Source of the DNA: DASRJW01 sp964567755
GTDB lineage: Bacteria; Krumholzibacteriota; Krumholzibacteriia; G020349025
Length of the DNA stretch: 64,000 nucleotides
Assembly: GCA_964567755.1 (NCBI GenBank)
Contig: CAZMNW010000045.1
Span: forward strand, 30,459-94,458
Reading direction: 5' to 3'
In this document: positions 34,460 to 43,969 of the stretch, piece after piece
How the letters are laid out: each line of letters begins with the position of its first letter
Position numbering within the stretch: position 1 is the first letter of the stretch
Translations under genes and position numbers: made by a program
The notes under the pieces: generated by a model
What the model saw: only the letters and a program-made list of their open reading frames with translations
What the model was told of the DNA's origin: nothing
Databases searched by the model: none

Positions 34460-36136
34460 TCAAGTGCGGTCGTCCCGCGTGGGTCGCGCCGGTGCGTTTT
34501 CCGTGCCAGGCGGTCCTGGCGGCAGCGAGCGGTCGAATGTGGTGATGGCCGCACCACGGCGCAAGCGTTCGACCGATTTGGCGCGTCCCAACAAATGGAA
34601 GACCTCGAAAATCCCGGGGCTCACGGCCTGACCGGTGAGCGCCACGCGCGCCGGATGGATGAGTTCGCCGGCTTTGATGGCCAGACGCGCCGCCAAATCA
34701 CGCAACGCGGTCTCGATCGATTCGGGAATGAACGACTTCACGTTCTCGACCTCCGCCGCGAGCGCCTGCAGTCGCTCCGGCACCGCCTCGCCATGCAAAT
34801 GCTTCGCCACCGCATCCGGATCGTAAGCAAAGGCATCGGAATAGAAACACGTCAACAAGCCGACGTCATGCGGTCCGCCGAAACGGTTGCCGAGCGTGTC
34901 GAGAATCAGGCGCAACCGCGGCAACTCGTCCACCAAGGTCGGCTCCTCGCGCAGCCATTCCTCCTCGCTCACGGGCTGAATCGACCCCGCCACCTTCTCC
35001 GTCGGACTCGCGCTCACGACGCGCAAGTGCGGCCCGGGAACCAGTTCGGTGCGAAAACTCGGCGGCCACAAGCCGTGCCGCCGCATGCACGGGATCAGCG
35101 CACGGATCTTGTCTCCGAAGTCGAGCCTGGCGAAATGCTCGTGGTTCATCCACTGCAGCTTGACGACATCGAACACCGCGGGGTTGCGACTCACCTTGTC
35201 GAGCCCGAAATAGGACACCAGTTCCTGCGGCGTGAAGATCTCGCGATCGTCTCCCGCCGACCAGCCGAGCAGCGCCAGGTAATTCAGCATCGCCTGCGCC
35301 AGAATGCCTTCGTCACGGAACGCGGTGACCGACGTCGCGCCGTGACGCTTGGAAAGTCGTGTCTTGTCGGCGCCGATGATCATCGGCAGGTGCGCGAACT
35401 CCGGGCGCGCAAATCCAAGGGCATCGAAAATCGCCAGCTGTTTCGGCGTGTTCGAGATGTGATCGTCGCCGCGAATGACGTGGCTGATGCGCATCTTCGC
35501 GTCGTCGACGACGACGGCGAAATTGTAGGTCGGCTGGCCATCGGATTTGAGCAGAACCAAATCATCGAGCTCCGCCAAGTCGAAGGCGAGTTCACCACGC
35601 GTGAGATCGAGCCAGCGCGCCTCGCCCGTCCGCGGCAACGCCAGGCGCATCACGCTCGCCAACCCGGCGGCGACGCGGCGCTCACCTTCCGGCGCATCGA
35701 GGTCGCGGCAGCGCCCATCGTAACGTTGGGCCGTGCCGCGGCTCGCGGCCACGGCGCGCATGGCGGCAAGATCCTCGTGCGTGCAAAAGCAGCGATAGGC
35801 GCGGCCTTCGCGTTGCAGCCGCTCGGCTTCGGCGCGGTAGAGCACATTGCGCGACGTCTGCTGATAGGGGCCGAAGTCGCCGCCCACGCCGGGGCCTTCG
35901 TCCCAATCCAGGCCCAGCCACCGCATGGCATCGAGAATGCCGCGGGTGGATTCTTCGCTCGAACGCTGCGTGTCGGTGTCTTCGATCCGCAGCACGAAAA
36001 CGCCGCCGTGCTTGCGAGCAAAGAGCCAGTTGAACAGTGCCGTGCGCGCACCGCCGACGTGCAGATGGCCCGTCGGGCTCGGGGCGAAACGCACGCGCAC
36101 GGGCGCGGTCTTGGCGAGTTGTGGTCGTCCAGGCAT
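34460..36136 (-). CDS. gltX: Glutamyl-tRNA synthetase
   Basis: Class I aminoacyl-tRNA synthetase charging tRNA-Glu (and, in many bacteria, tRNA-Gln). 558 aa, somewhat longer than the common ~480. HIGH motif PSPTGHLHVGG near residue 20, KMSKS-type motif as TRLSKRHG near residue 275, and VIRGDDHISNTPKQ. A CxC-type zinc site is suggested by RCFCTHED. An extra segment of about 80 residues lies around GLWPPSFRTELVPGPHL to GSIQPVSEEEW in the anticodon-binding half. Start ATG 36136 gives the normal N-terminus. The adjacent tRNA-Gln and tRNA-Glu hint that this enzyme may be non-discriminating, but the sequence alone does not prove it. Confidence 0.93.
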   Translation of the reverse strand: MPGRPQLAKTAPVRVRFAPSPTGHLHVGGARTALFNWLFARKHGGVFVLRIEDTDTQRSSEESTRGILDAMRWLGLDWDEGPGVGGDFGPYQQTSRNVLYRAEAERLQREGRAYRCFCTHEDLAAMRAVAASRGTAQRYDGRCRDLDAPEGERRVAAGLASVMRLALPRTGEARWLDLTRGELAFDLAELDDLVLLKSDGQPTYNFAVVVDDAKMRISHVIRGDDHISNTPKQLAIFDALGFARPEFAHLPMIIGADKTRLSKRHGATSVTAFRDEGILAQAMLNYLALLGWSAGDDREIFTPQELVSYFGLDKVSRNPAVFDVVKLQWMNHEHFARLDFGDKIRALIPCMRRHGLWPPSFRTELVPGPHLRVVSASPTEKVAGSIQPVSEEEWLREEPTLVDELPRLRLILDTLGNRFGGPHDVGLLTCFYSDAFAYDPDAVAKHLHGEAVPERLQALAAEVENVKSFIPESIETALRDLAARLAIKAGELIHPARVALTGQAVSPGIFEVFHLLGRAKSVERLRRGAAITTFDRSLPPGPPGTENAPARPTRDDRT

Positions 36137-36296
36137 GATGGTTGGATTCCTGCGTACGGCGCCAGGCGGCTTTGCCGGGAACCATAACACAGGCTCAGAC
36201 CCGCGTCACCAAGCGGCCGTGTCGTGTATCGTGCGGCTTGCGCGCCGCACCACCTTGGTGCGGAACACCACGTTGACGCGCGCCCTTCGCCGGCGC

Positions 36297-38537
36297 ATGA
36301 CCCGGATGTTTTCGATGGCACACGATCGATACGCCGCCGCCGTCTTGTTGTTGCTCGTGATCGCTTGGTGCACGCCGACGAAGATTGGCGCCGCCGATGC
36401 AATTCTCGACTCGACCGCACGCGCCGAGCTGCGAAGCATCATCGAAACACGGGGCTACACGCGCGGTCTGCCGCGCAAACCCGTGCCGTCTCCCGATGGC
36501 CGATCGGTCTATTTCTTGCGCAGCGGCCCGCGTGATGGCGTGCAGCAACTTTTTCGCTACGACATCGAGACGAAAGAGACGCAGTCGTTTTTGGAAGGCT
36601 CGCGGCTGGCCGCCTCAGGCGCTATCAGCGCCAGCGAGCAAGCGCGGCGCGAGCGTGCCCGCGAAACCGAGGCCGGCCTCACCGACTACACCTTGTCCCG
36701 CGACGGCCGGCACGTGCTCGTCGCCTACGCCGGCGACTTGTTCCTCGTGCGCGCGCCCGGCGGTGGCATCGAGCGTCTGACCACGACACCGGCCGCCGAG
36801 ATCGATGCGCATCTGGCGCCGGACGCATCGCACGTCGCCTTCCTGCGCGGCGACACCCTCTGCATCCTGGATTGCACCAGCAAGGTCACGGTCGAGCTGC
36901 AGCCGGAAACCGCGGGGCCCTGCTATGGCGCCGCCGAGTTCGTCGCCCAGGAGGAAATGGGCCGGAGCACCGGCCATTGGTGGTCACCCGACTCGCGTTG
37001 GCTGGCGTTGACCGAGGTGGACACGCGCGGAGTGCCGCAGTTCCAAGTTCCGCATCTCGCCGACGCGCGCGGTGTCGGCAGTGCGAGCCCGTACCCGAAG
37101 GCGGGCGATCCGAACGCGCGCGTCCGACTCGGTGTCGTCGGCGCGAGCGGCGGCGACATTCGCTGGTTCGATCTGGGACCCGAGGCGGAATACTTGGCGC
37201 GCGTCGACTGGTCGCCCGCGAGCGATGCCCTCTGGGTGCAGACGCAGACGCGGGAACAGAAGCGACTCGACCTGCAACGCATCGATCTCGCCACCGGCAC
37301 ACGAGCGCTCGTGCGCCGGGAGACCGATCCCGACTGGGTGAATCTGCACGACAACTTCCGCTGCTTGGACGATGGCCGGCGCTTTCTGTGGTCGTCCGAA
37401 CGCAGCGGAGTGCGCAACCTCGAGATCGTGCGCCTCGATGGCGGCACCGAGCGCGTGCTCACGCCCGACAGCTTGAACGTCGGCGCCGTGGCGCACGTCG
37501 ACGAAAAGCAGGGCACGGTCGTGTTCAGTGCTTACGGCGCGGATGTGCGCCAGCTGCACGTGTTCCGCGTCGCCCTGAGCGGCGGCCCGGTCCAGCGCTT
37601 GTCGACGCAAGCGGGCTGGCACGAGGCCGCGTTTCACGACCACGTCCATGACCTGTGGATCGACAGCTGGTCGGACGTCGAGATGCCGGCGCGCTTCGGC
37701 GTCCGCGACCGCGGCGGTCGCGAGCGCGGTGAGCTGCCTTCGGCCGCGCTCGCGCCATCGCCACAAGACCTGCAACCGCGCGCGCAGTTCCTGCGACTCA
37801 CGACGGCGACCGGCGTCCAAATCGACGCGCGTGTGCTGCAACCCGTGAGCGCGACTCCGCGCAGCTTGCCGCTCGTGGTCTATGCGTATGGCGGCCCGCA
37901 CGGCCAGCAGGTGCGCCGGCGCTGGGGCGGCGAGCGCGAGCTCTTCGACACCTGGCTCGCTGCGCGCGGCTTCGTGGTCGCTCGTCTCGACGGCCGCGGC
38001 GTCTGGGGACGCGGCCATGCATCCGAACGCGTCTATTCCCGCCGCATGGGTCGGGGCGAGATCGACGACCAGGCGGCGGGTGTGCGGGCGCTCGTTGCAC
38101 GCGTCGCTGCCATCGACAGCGCGCGCGTCGGCATTTGGGGCTGGTCCTACGGTGGCTACGCGACCTTGATGGCGCTCATGCGCCACTCGGACATCTTCCG
38201 CGCCGGCGTCGCCGTGGCCCCGGTCGTCGACTGGCGCGGCTACGACACCCATTACACCGAACGCTATCTGGGTCTGCCGCAGGAGAACGTCGCCGGCTAC
38301 GATTCGAGCTCCGTTCTCACCTGGGCAGCACGACTGCGCGGCCATCTGACGCTCGTGCATGGCGCCGCGGACGACAATGTGCACATGCGCGAATCGATGT
38401 TGCTGGTGCAGACGCTGGTCGAGCTCGGCAAGCCGGTGGATCTCATGATCTACCCCGGGACACACATGATGCAGACGTTGGAGGAGCGCATGCACCTGTT
38501 CGAGCGTGTCTGGCGCACCTTCGCCACACATCTATGA
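36297..38537 (+). CDS. Exported S9B family peptidase (dipeptidyl peptidase IV-like)
   Basis: 746 aa from ATG 36297 (36306 or 36315 are alternatives), with a signal peptide (AAAVLLLLVIAWC, cleavage near GAADA). The N-terminal half is a DPP-IV-type eight-bladed propeller including FVAQEEMGRSTGHWWSPDSR, where the double Glu binds the substrate N-terminus. The C-terminal alpha/beta hydrolase has the nucleophile in GWSYGGY, the Asp in HGAADDNVH and the His in YPGTHMM. It should cut X-Pro or X-Ala dipeptides from peptides in the periplasm or outside the cell. The gene is divergent from gltX over a 160-bp gap. Confidence 0.9.
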   Translation: MTRMFSMAHDRYAAAVLLLLVIAWCTPTKIGAADAILDSTARAELRSIIETRGYTRGLPRKPVPSPDGRSVYFLRSGPRDGVQQLFRYDIETKETQSFLEGSRLAASGAISASEQARRERARETEAGLTDYTLSRDGRHVLVAYAGDLFLVRAPGGGIERLTTTPAAEIDAHLAPDASHVAFLRGDTLCILDCTSKVTVELQPETAGPCYGAAEFVAQEEMGRSTGHWWSPDSRWLALTEVDTRGVPQFQVPHLADARGVGSASPYPKAGDPNARVRLGVVGASGGDIRWFDLGPEAEYLARVDWSPASDALWVQTQTREQKRLDLQRIDLATGTRALVRRETDPDWVNLHDNFRCLDDGRRFLWSSERSGVRNLEIVRLDGGTERVLTPDSLNVGAVAHVDEKQGTVVFSAYGADVRQLHVFRVALSGGPVQRLSTQAGWHEAAFHDHVHDLWIDSWSDVEMPARFGVRDRGGRERGELPSAALAPSPQDLQPRAQFLRLTTATGVQIDARVLQPVSATPRSLPLVVYAYGGPHGQQVRRRWGGERELFDTWLAARGFVVARLDGRGVWGRGHASERVYSRRMGRGEIDDQAAGVRALVARVAAIDSARVGIWGWSYGGYATLMALMRHSDIFRAGVAVAPVVDWRGYDTHYTERYLGLPQENVAGYDSSSVLTWAARLRGHLTLVHGAADDNVHMRESMLLVQTLVELGKPVDLMIYPGTHMMQTLEERMHLFERVWRTFATHL

Positions 38538-38765
38538 TGGCGCAGTGCGGAGGCACAGCGCACGATCCGCCGATCCAGACACTCCTGGCTTCGGGGTTGA
38601 CACTCGGACGACGGACGACGAAGGTGAACGGCTGCGGTGGCGGCCCGCATCCGCCGCCCGACCCCAAGGTTGCTTCTCACCTCGACGTCGAGCTCGCGAA
38701 ATCGGGGCCCCCCTTCGCGCGGCACGTTAGGCTGCCGCGCCCCACTGTCGGGAAGGAGAAACGCG

Positions 38766-39539
38766 ATGCAGGTCACACCGGTGCTGGAATCGCTCTTCCG
38801 CTGGATGCACGTCACGGCGGGCATCCTCTGGATCGGCTTGCTCTACTTCTTCAACTTCGTCAACGCTGGTTTCGCCGCCACCCTGGATGCAGAAACCAAG
38901 AAAAAGGTCGTGCCCGAGCTGATGCCGCGCGCGCTGCACTGGTTCCGACACGGCGCGGCGTGGACGTGGGTTAGCGGAGTTTTGTTGCTGGCAATGGTGT
39001 TTTATCAGGACAAGGTGGTCTGGGAAGATGCCGCCGCCGGTTGGGGCGCGGGCGCATTCGTCATGGTGGCACTCACGTTTCTCGGCCCCTTCATCTATGA
39101 CGGTTTGATGCGATCGCTCGGCAAGTCGAACCTGAAGGTTGCCTACGCCATCGGTTTCCTGATTCTGGCCGCCATCGTTTATCTCTTCGATCGTTGGGCG
39201 GGCTTCGGCTATCGCGGCATGGTCATTCACACCGGTACGATGCTCGGCTCGACGATGGCCTTCAATGTCTGGTTCCGCATCTGGCCTGCGCAGCGCAAAA
39301 TCATCCGCGCCATCAAAGATGGCCAGGCTCCCGACCCCGCATGGGTGGCTCTCGCCGGCGCGAGATCGCGCCAGAACACGTATCTTTCCGTTCCCCTGGT
39401 GTGGACGATGGTGAATGCGCACACGACGTGGGCGAGCACGGGGAACTTCGCCTGGCTCACCTTGCTCGCCGCAGTCCTACTTGGCTGGTGGGTCACGTCG
39501 ATGCTGCTTCGACACGCACCCAAGATCAAAGGCTTCTGA
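38766..39539 (+). CDS. Urate hydroxylase PuuD-like membrane protein
   Basis: 257 aa from ATG 38766, with GGAAGGAG seven bases upstream; the frame extends further up without any RBS. About seven or eight hydrophobic segments. The pattern LFRWMHVTAGILWIGLLYFFNF, quoted here by its core RWMHVTAGILWIGLLYF, plus HWFRHGAAWTWVSG, VIHTGTMLGSTMAFNVWFRIWP and NTYLSVPLVWTMV, is that of the membrane domain of PuuD/DUF989 proteins. Conserved His residues could bind haem. The C-terminal cytochrome c part of true PuuD is missing, so urate oxidation is uncertain. A hairpin follows at 39562. Confidence 0.75.
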   Translation: MQVTPVLESLFRWMHVTAGILWIGLLYFFNFVNAGFAATLDAETKKKVVPELMPRALHWFRHGAAWTWVSGVLLLAMVFYQDKVVWEDAAAGWGAGAFVMVALTFLGPFIYDGLMRSLGKSNLKVAYAIGFLILAAIVYLFDRWAGFGYRGMVIHTGTMLGSTMAFNVWFRIWPAQRKIIRAIKDGQAPDPAWVALAGARSRQNTYLSVPLVWTMVNAHTTWASTGNFAWLTLLAAVLLGWWVTSMLLRHAPKIKGF

Positions 39540-39561
39540 AGTCGCATCGTCGGTGTCGCAC

Positions 39562-39587
39562 GAGGTGGTTCCGCAAGGGACCACCTC
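39562..39587 (+). terminator. Hairpin after PuuD-like gene
   Basis: GAGGTGGTTCC, loop GCAA, GGGACCACCTC: an 11-bp stem with one T-G pair and a GNRA tetraloop, 22 bp after the stop. No T run follows, so it is a weak or Rho-assisted terminator or an mRNA-stabilising hairpin. Confidence 0.55.
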
Positions 39588-40319
39588 TGGCGTTATGGAA
39601 GGGAGAATGAAATCAAGGGGTATCGCGTCGAAGGGTGCGGCCTCGAACATAGCCATCGCCCGCCAGCCCCCTCGATCCTAGGGTTTTCACCCCGTCGGCG
39701 GCACGACGACCCTGAACCCAACGGCGGAGCCTAAGGGCGCGTTCCTGCGGGGCACGCACCCTGTCGACGCGATGTCGCAAGACTTGAGGGAGCGTCGGGG
39801 TCGTTGACTGATCGCGGGAAGTCCACCTTCGCCCCGGCGCTCCTGGACCGCCGATTCGCCTTCACGTCCGGTCCGTGCTCAAGGGGGGTCGAGCTCGGGC
39901 CGATCGCGAAGGACCGTCGTCGCGTCCACGATTCAGACTTCATGCAGGCGCCGTACCGGGAATGGCTCCGTCTGCGCAACACATTGATCAATTTGACTCT
40001 GCGCGATTGCGCCCCGGTGGGACCGCCACCGGCAAGGAGCAAGAATGCTCCCGTGCCGCTCTCGAAACGATGGCGGAACGGAGTCTTTAAGACCCGCTCA
40101 GCTCGAAGCTCCGCCCCTGCCGCCTCCGCGGCAGCTGCTCACCCCCAAACGCAAGAACGCTCCGGATCATCGGCAAAGATGCGTTTACGCTCCGAGGGAT
40201 CGCCGACTCGAAAGTGTAGTCGGAATCGACATGGACTTGTGGCAGCGTTTCAATTCGCTTCACTCCGAGACGAAACAGAGGTTGCCGCTGCCGAAGGGAG
40301 CCGTGGTCGAGACCACGCC

Positions 40320-40349
40320 TTGACGGTTGCCTTGCGCCAGGTCTATCCT
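40320..40349 (+). promoter_or_regulatory. Possible sigma70 promoter
   Basis: TTGACG at 40320-40325, 18-base spacer, TATCCT at 40344-40349. It lies ~110 bp before the small exported-protein gene. Partial match only. Confidence 0.33.
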
Positions 40350-40460
40350 TTCGCTCGCACGATCTCTTGAAGACCAGCGGGTCGAGACAGAGATGCTCGA
40401 GCCCGCTGCGACGAAAGTTTTCGACACGACATCCCCGAGTCCAACCGACCGAGGGAATCG

Positions 40461-40820
40461 ATGGTTCAAATGATGCGTTTCCGCGGTTTGTCGTACACGC
40501 TCGTTTCTGCGCTCACCGTTCTGTTCCTCATCGTCATTGCAACATGCACAACTCCACGCGTGGCTCACGCGATCCGCGGCCAGGTTGTCGAAATCCCGGG
40601 CTACGGGAGCGGCGAGGCCGGGGTTCCGCGGCAGGGTGACGACGATCAGCCGACGATCGCACCGCCACCCACGCGCCGGACGACCGTCCAGGTCTCGGAA
40701 CCGGATATGCAGACGTCGGGATCTGCCACGGCAGTCCGCGCCTCGAACGTCAGTATCGTGCGGAGACTCTTCGTCAGAAGCCTCGACTTGTTGCGACGAC
40801 TCATCGTCTTCGCACCGTAG
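40461..40820 (+). CDS. Small exported hypothetical protein
   Basis: 119 aa, start ATG 40461. The N-terminus (MVQMMRFRGLSYTLVSALTVLFLIVIATC) has a basic region and a strong hydrophobic core ending in a possible signal cleavage at AHA. The rest is short, Pro- and Asp/Gln-rich (GVPRQGDDDQPTIAPPP) and ends in LLRRLIVFAP, a hydrophobic tail. No known domain. It stands 69 bp before a sigma54-type activator gene on the same strand. It may be a real small envelope protein, but coding potential is only moderate. Confidence 0.5.
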   Translation: MVQMMRFRGLSYTLVSALTVLFLIVIATCTTPRVAHAIRGQVVEIPGYGSGEAGVPRQGDDDQPTIAPPPTRRTTVQVSEPDMQTSGSATAVRASNVSIVRRLFVRSLDLLRRLIVFAP

Positions 40821-40889
40821 TCGCGGCCGTCCGAGTCGAACGAGCGCAACGCTCGCCACAGCTGTGCAGCAGGGGGGCTGACCGCAGCG

Positions 40890-43199
40890 ATGGCCAACGT
40901 CCTTCGTGACAGGCGGAGCGGTGTATCCACTCCCCCGCTCCTGCAGCGCTGGACCGAGGAATACTCGCGCGGCCGCTACACGGCCGTCGTCGAGTCATGG
41001 CGCGTCGAGCGTGCCACGTTGTCCTTGGAGCAGCTGGCGCACGACCCGCGCGCCCTCGAGGCCGTGGGTTGGAGCTTGGCGCTCACCAAGAGCTGGGATG
41101 CCTGCGCGCATTTCCGCTCCGACTTACAAGCCTTCGCAGCCGACGCAACCGTCAGAGCCATGCTCAGCGTGCTCGAGAACTGGCGTCTCGTGATCCACGA
41201 GGCGCGCTACGACGCCTCGATCGCAGGTTTGCGCCGGCTGCAGTCGGAGCTGATGGAGACGACCTCGCCGCGTTTGCTAGCGCATGCTCTCAAGGTCGAA
41301 GGCGTTGCTCTGTTCCGCATCGGGCGCTACATCGAAGCGGAAGCGCATACGCGCCGCGCGGCAGATCTTTTCCGCCTTTCCGGCGACGCCCTCAATCTCG
41401 CCCACTGCATGACGAATCTTGGGCTCGTCCTCAATGCCCGCGGCGAGATCCGCGCCGCGCGTGACGAGCTGCGCCTTGCGGTCGTGACGCTCGTCGAGGC
41501 CGATGCTGCCGAGGAACGCATTTCGCTCGCGCGCGAGAACCTAGCCGTCACCGAGGTCCATCTTGGTAACGAAGAGACGGCGCGCGGTCTCTATGAATCT
41601 GCGCTGGAGGTCTTCGCGCGTCATGCGCTCATGAGCGAGCAGGTGACCGCGCTCAACGGGCTCGGCCACTGCGCGCGCCTCCGCGGTCGTTTCGACGCGG
41701 CGCGGAGTTGGTTCACGGCCGCGCTCGAGCGCACCACCACAGAAATGCCGCGCCAGATCGGTCTGTGTCACGAGTTCCTCGGTCAGATCGAGTTCGACTG
41801 TGGCCGTCTCGACGCCGCCGAGGCCCACTATCGACAGGCCCTCGAGTGCGCCGCCAGCATCGCCCCCGATGGCGATCTCATGGTGGAAGCGAGCTGGCGT
41901 CTGGCCGAGCTCCTCGTCGTCGACGAGCGCGTCGAAGAGGCACTGGCTCATTTGACGCGAGCCGAATCACTCTGTCATCGCTTCCAGGATCGGCGCGAAA
42001 TCGGTTGCGTGCAGCGCGTGCGTGCGCGGGTGCTCGCCGCAACGGGCCCTGCAGAGGATGCGCGCGTGACCTTCGCGGCCGCCGCCGAAGCGCTCGATCG
42101 CTGCGGGCGCTTGTTCGAAGCGGCGCTCACCCGACTCGCGCATCTCGAGTTCGAGATCGGCGTCGAATGGTCGCCGCGGGTCGAAGCGCTGTACTCGGCG
42201 GCGCGCGCTGCCGCGCAGGAGACCCTTCCGGCTTCGGCTTGGGTCCTCGAGCGGCTCGACCGTGTGATGAGCGGCAGGGCGCGTGCCTGCGCTCCCGAAT
42301 CCCAGCGCCATGGGTTCCTGACCGGCGACCCCGAGCTTCTGGCGCTTCTCGACGATTTGCCGGCGCTCGCGACCTCGGCACATCCGGTGTTGATCGAGGG
42401 CGAATCGGGCACCGGAAAAGAGTTGGTGGCGCGGGCGTTGCATGCCCTCTCCGCCTGCCAGGGTGGGTTCGTCGCGGTCAACTGCGCGGCCATCCCGCGC
42501 GATCTCTTCGAAAGCGAGCTCTTCGGTCACGCGCGCGGTGCTTTCTCGGGCGCGGGCGGCGAGAAGCCGGGCCTTCTCGAGCAAGCAGCCGACGGCACCT
42601 TACTGCTCGACGAGATCGGCGAAATGCCGCACGAGCTGCAGGCGAAACTGCTGCGCTTCCTCGATGACGGCGTGCTGCGCCGCATTGGCGAGCTGCGCGA
42701 ACGTCACATACGGATCAAGATCATCGCCGCTACCAATCAATCGCTGCGCAGGAACGTCGCCAGTGGCAAGTTCCGCGCCGACCTCTTCCATCGCTTGGCC
42801 GTGCATACGCTGGAAATCAAGCCGTTGCGCCAGCGTCCCGGCGATATCGCACCCCTGGCGCGGCATCTGTTGCGCCACGAAAAGCTGGACGAGCGCTTGA
42901 CGCTCACCCCCACTCTTTTGGCCGAACTGGAAGCGCAACCCTGGCCAGGCAACGTGCGCGAGCTGCGCAACGACCTCATCCGGCGCGCCATGCAAAACCG
43001 CATGGCGGTGCACGCAATGGGGGCAGCGCCGCCCATGAGCTCGCTCCGCGAATCACGTCGTGACCACGAACAGCAACGCATCGAAGCGGCGCTGCGCAGC
43101 CACGGCGGCAACTCGACCGCCGCCGCGCGCGCGCTCGGCATGCACGTCACCACGCTCCGCCGCAAGATGCACGCACGCGGCATCGACCGTCCTTCCTGA
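40890..43199 (+). CDS. Sigma54-interacting regulator with TPR sensor and Fis-type HTH
   Basis: 769 aa. Residues ~60-420: TPR repeats, acting as the input domain in place of a receiver or GAF. Residues ~490-690: AAA+ enhancer-binding domain with Walker A GESGTGKE, a GAFSGA loop (Ser where sigma54 activators usually have GAFTGA), Walker B GTLLLDEIGEMP, and the arginine-finger segment FRADLFHRLAV. The last ~45 residues are a Fis-type HTH (HGGNSTAAARALGMHVTTLRRK). It should activate sigma54 promoters; the GAFSGA change may weaken contact with sigma54. The target is not visible, though the small exported-protein gene sits just upstream. Confidence 0.87.
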   Translation: MANVLRDRRSGVSTPPLLQRWTEEYSRGRYTAVVESWRVERATLSLEQLAHDPRALEAVGWSLALTKSWDACAHFRSDLQAFAADATVRAMLSVLENWRLVIHEARYDASIAGLRRLQSELMETTSPRLLAHALKVEGVALFRIGRYIEAEAHTRRAADLFRLSGDALNLAHCMTNLGLVLNARGEIRAARDELRLAVVTLVEADAAEERISLARENLAVTEVHLGNEETARGLYESALEVFARHALMSEQVTALNGLGHCARLRGRFDAARSWFTAALERTTTEMPRQIGLCHEFLGQIEFDCGRLDAAEAHYRQALECAASIAPDGDLMVEASWRLAELLVVDERVEEALAHLTRAESLCHRFQDRREIGCVQRVRARVLAATGPAEDARVTFAAAAEALDRCGRLFEAALTRLAHLEFEIGVEWSPRVEALYSAARAAAQETLPASAWVLERLDRVMSGRARACAPESQRHGFLTGDPELLALLDDLPALATSAHPVLIEGESGTGKELVARALHALSACQGGFVAVNCAAIPRDLFESELFGHARGAFSGAGGEKPGLLEQAADGTLLLDEIGEMPHELQAKLLRFLDDGVLRRIGELRERHIRIKIIAATNQSLRRNVASGKFRADLFHRLAVHTLEIKPLRQRPGDIAPLARHLLRHEKLDERLTLTPTLLAELEAQPWPGNVRELRNDLIRRAMQNRMAVHAMGAAPPMSSLRESRRDHEQQRIEAALRSHGGNSTAAARALGMHVTTLRRKMHARGIDRPS

Positions 43200-43359
43200 G
43201 CCAGCCTCCCGTTTTCCCACGTCGGCGACCGCGCTCCCCGCGGACCGCACGTGCTTGCGCCGCGCGCAATTCGCGCTCGCTGCGACGCTGGCTCTTCCCA
43301 AGCAGCTTGGGTTCCGGCATGATCCGCCCGTCGAACGCCGCGACCTGGGTGGAGGTGGA

Positions 43360-43911
43360 ATGCGTATCCGCGAAGGTTGTTTCTTGATTGCGAGCCCGAC
43401 CTTGCGCGACCCGAACTTCGCGCGCACCGTCGTCCTCGTGTGCGAGCACGGGGAGCACGGCTCGATCGGCCTCGTGGTCAATCGCCCGACGGAGCACAGC
43501 GTGTCCGACGCCATCTCTGGGGTGCCCGAGAAGGCGACGCAACCGCTCTTCTGGGGCGGACCGGTGCAGCAGCACGTCGTTCTCGTGCTGCATCGCCATC
43601 GTCACGACACCCCCGAAGGCCAGGATCTCGCCGACGGCATGGCACTCGGGAGTGACTGCGACGTCTTGATGCAGATCCTGGAATCGACACCGAATGCGGC
43701 CGCACACGTGCGGGTCTTCTCGGGCTACGCGGGGTGGGGCTCTGGACAGCTGGAGGCGGAGATGGAGGAGCACAGCTGGATCGTCCGGCCCGGAACCGCG
43801 CGTCTCGTCTTCGACGTCGACCCGGAGTCCGTGTGGTCCGAATCACTGATCGAACTCGGGCCGCGCTATGCGCACCTGACCACGATGCCGCTCGACCCGC
43901 GGGTGAACTGA
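43360..43911 (+). CDS. algH: YqgE/AlgH family protein (UPF0301)
   Basis: 183 aa. Start ATG 43360 has GGAGG four bases upstream; the longer frame from 43060 overlaps the previous gene and is rejected. The family pattern is intact: GCFLIASPTLRDPNFARTVVLVCEH (core ASPTLRDPNFARTVVL), GLVVNRPTEH, FWGGPVQ, HVRVFSGYAGWGSGQLEAE. The fold is known but the function is not settled; it has been named AlgH after a link with alginate regulation in Pseudomonas. sucA follows after 58 bp on the same strand. Ordinary length and sequence. Confidence 0.9.
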   Translation: MRIREGCFLIASPTLRDPNFARTVVLVCEHGEHGSIGLVVNRPTEHSVSDAISGVPEKATQPLFWGGPVQQHVVLVLHRHRHDTPEGQDLADGMALGSDCDVLMQILESTPNAAAHVRVFSGYAGWGSGQLEAEMEEHSWIVRPGTARLVFDVDPESVWSESLIELGPRYAHLTTMPLDPRVN

Positions 43912-43969
43912 TGCCACGCCTTTGCGTCCCCGTCGACATACCGGACTTGGAAACGGCAGTGCACGGCGC

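Larger units (their letters stand above)
39540..40460. other. 921-bp region without a credible gene
   Basis: Between the PuuD-like gene and a small exported-protein gene. It contains a GNRA-capped hairpin at 39562-39587 and a candidate promoter near 40320. Frames up to 188 codons exist (39804-40370) but are Arg/Ser/Ala-rich, lack RBS or family likeness, and look like GC-driven noise. No riboswitch or RNA consensus could be recognised by eye. Confidence 0.4.

Noticed and set aside
39804..40370. 188-codon frame in the non-coding block
   Set aside because: Arg/Ser/Ala-rich, no RBS and no family likeness; probably random in GC-rich DNA.
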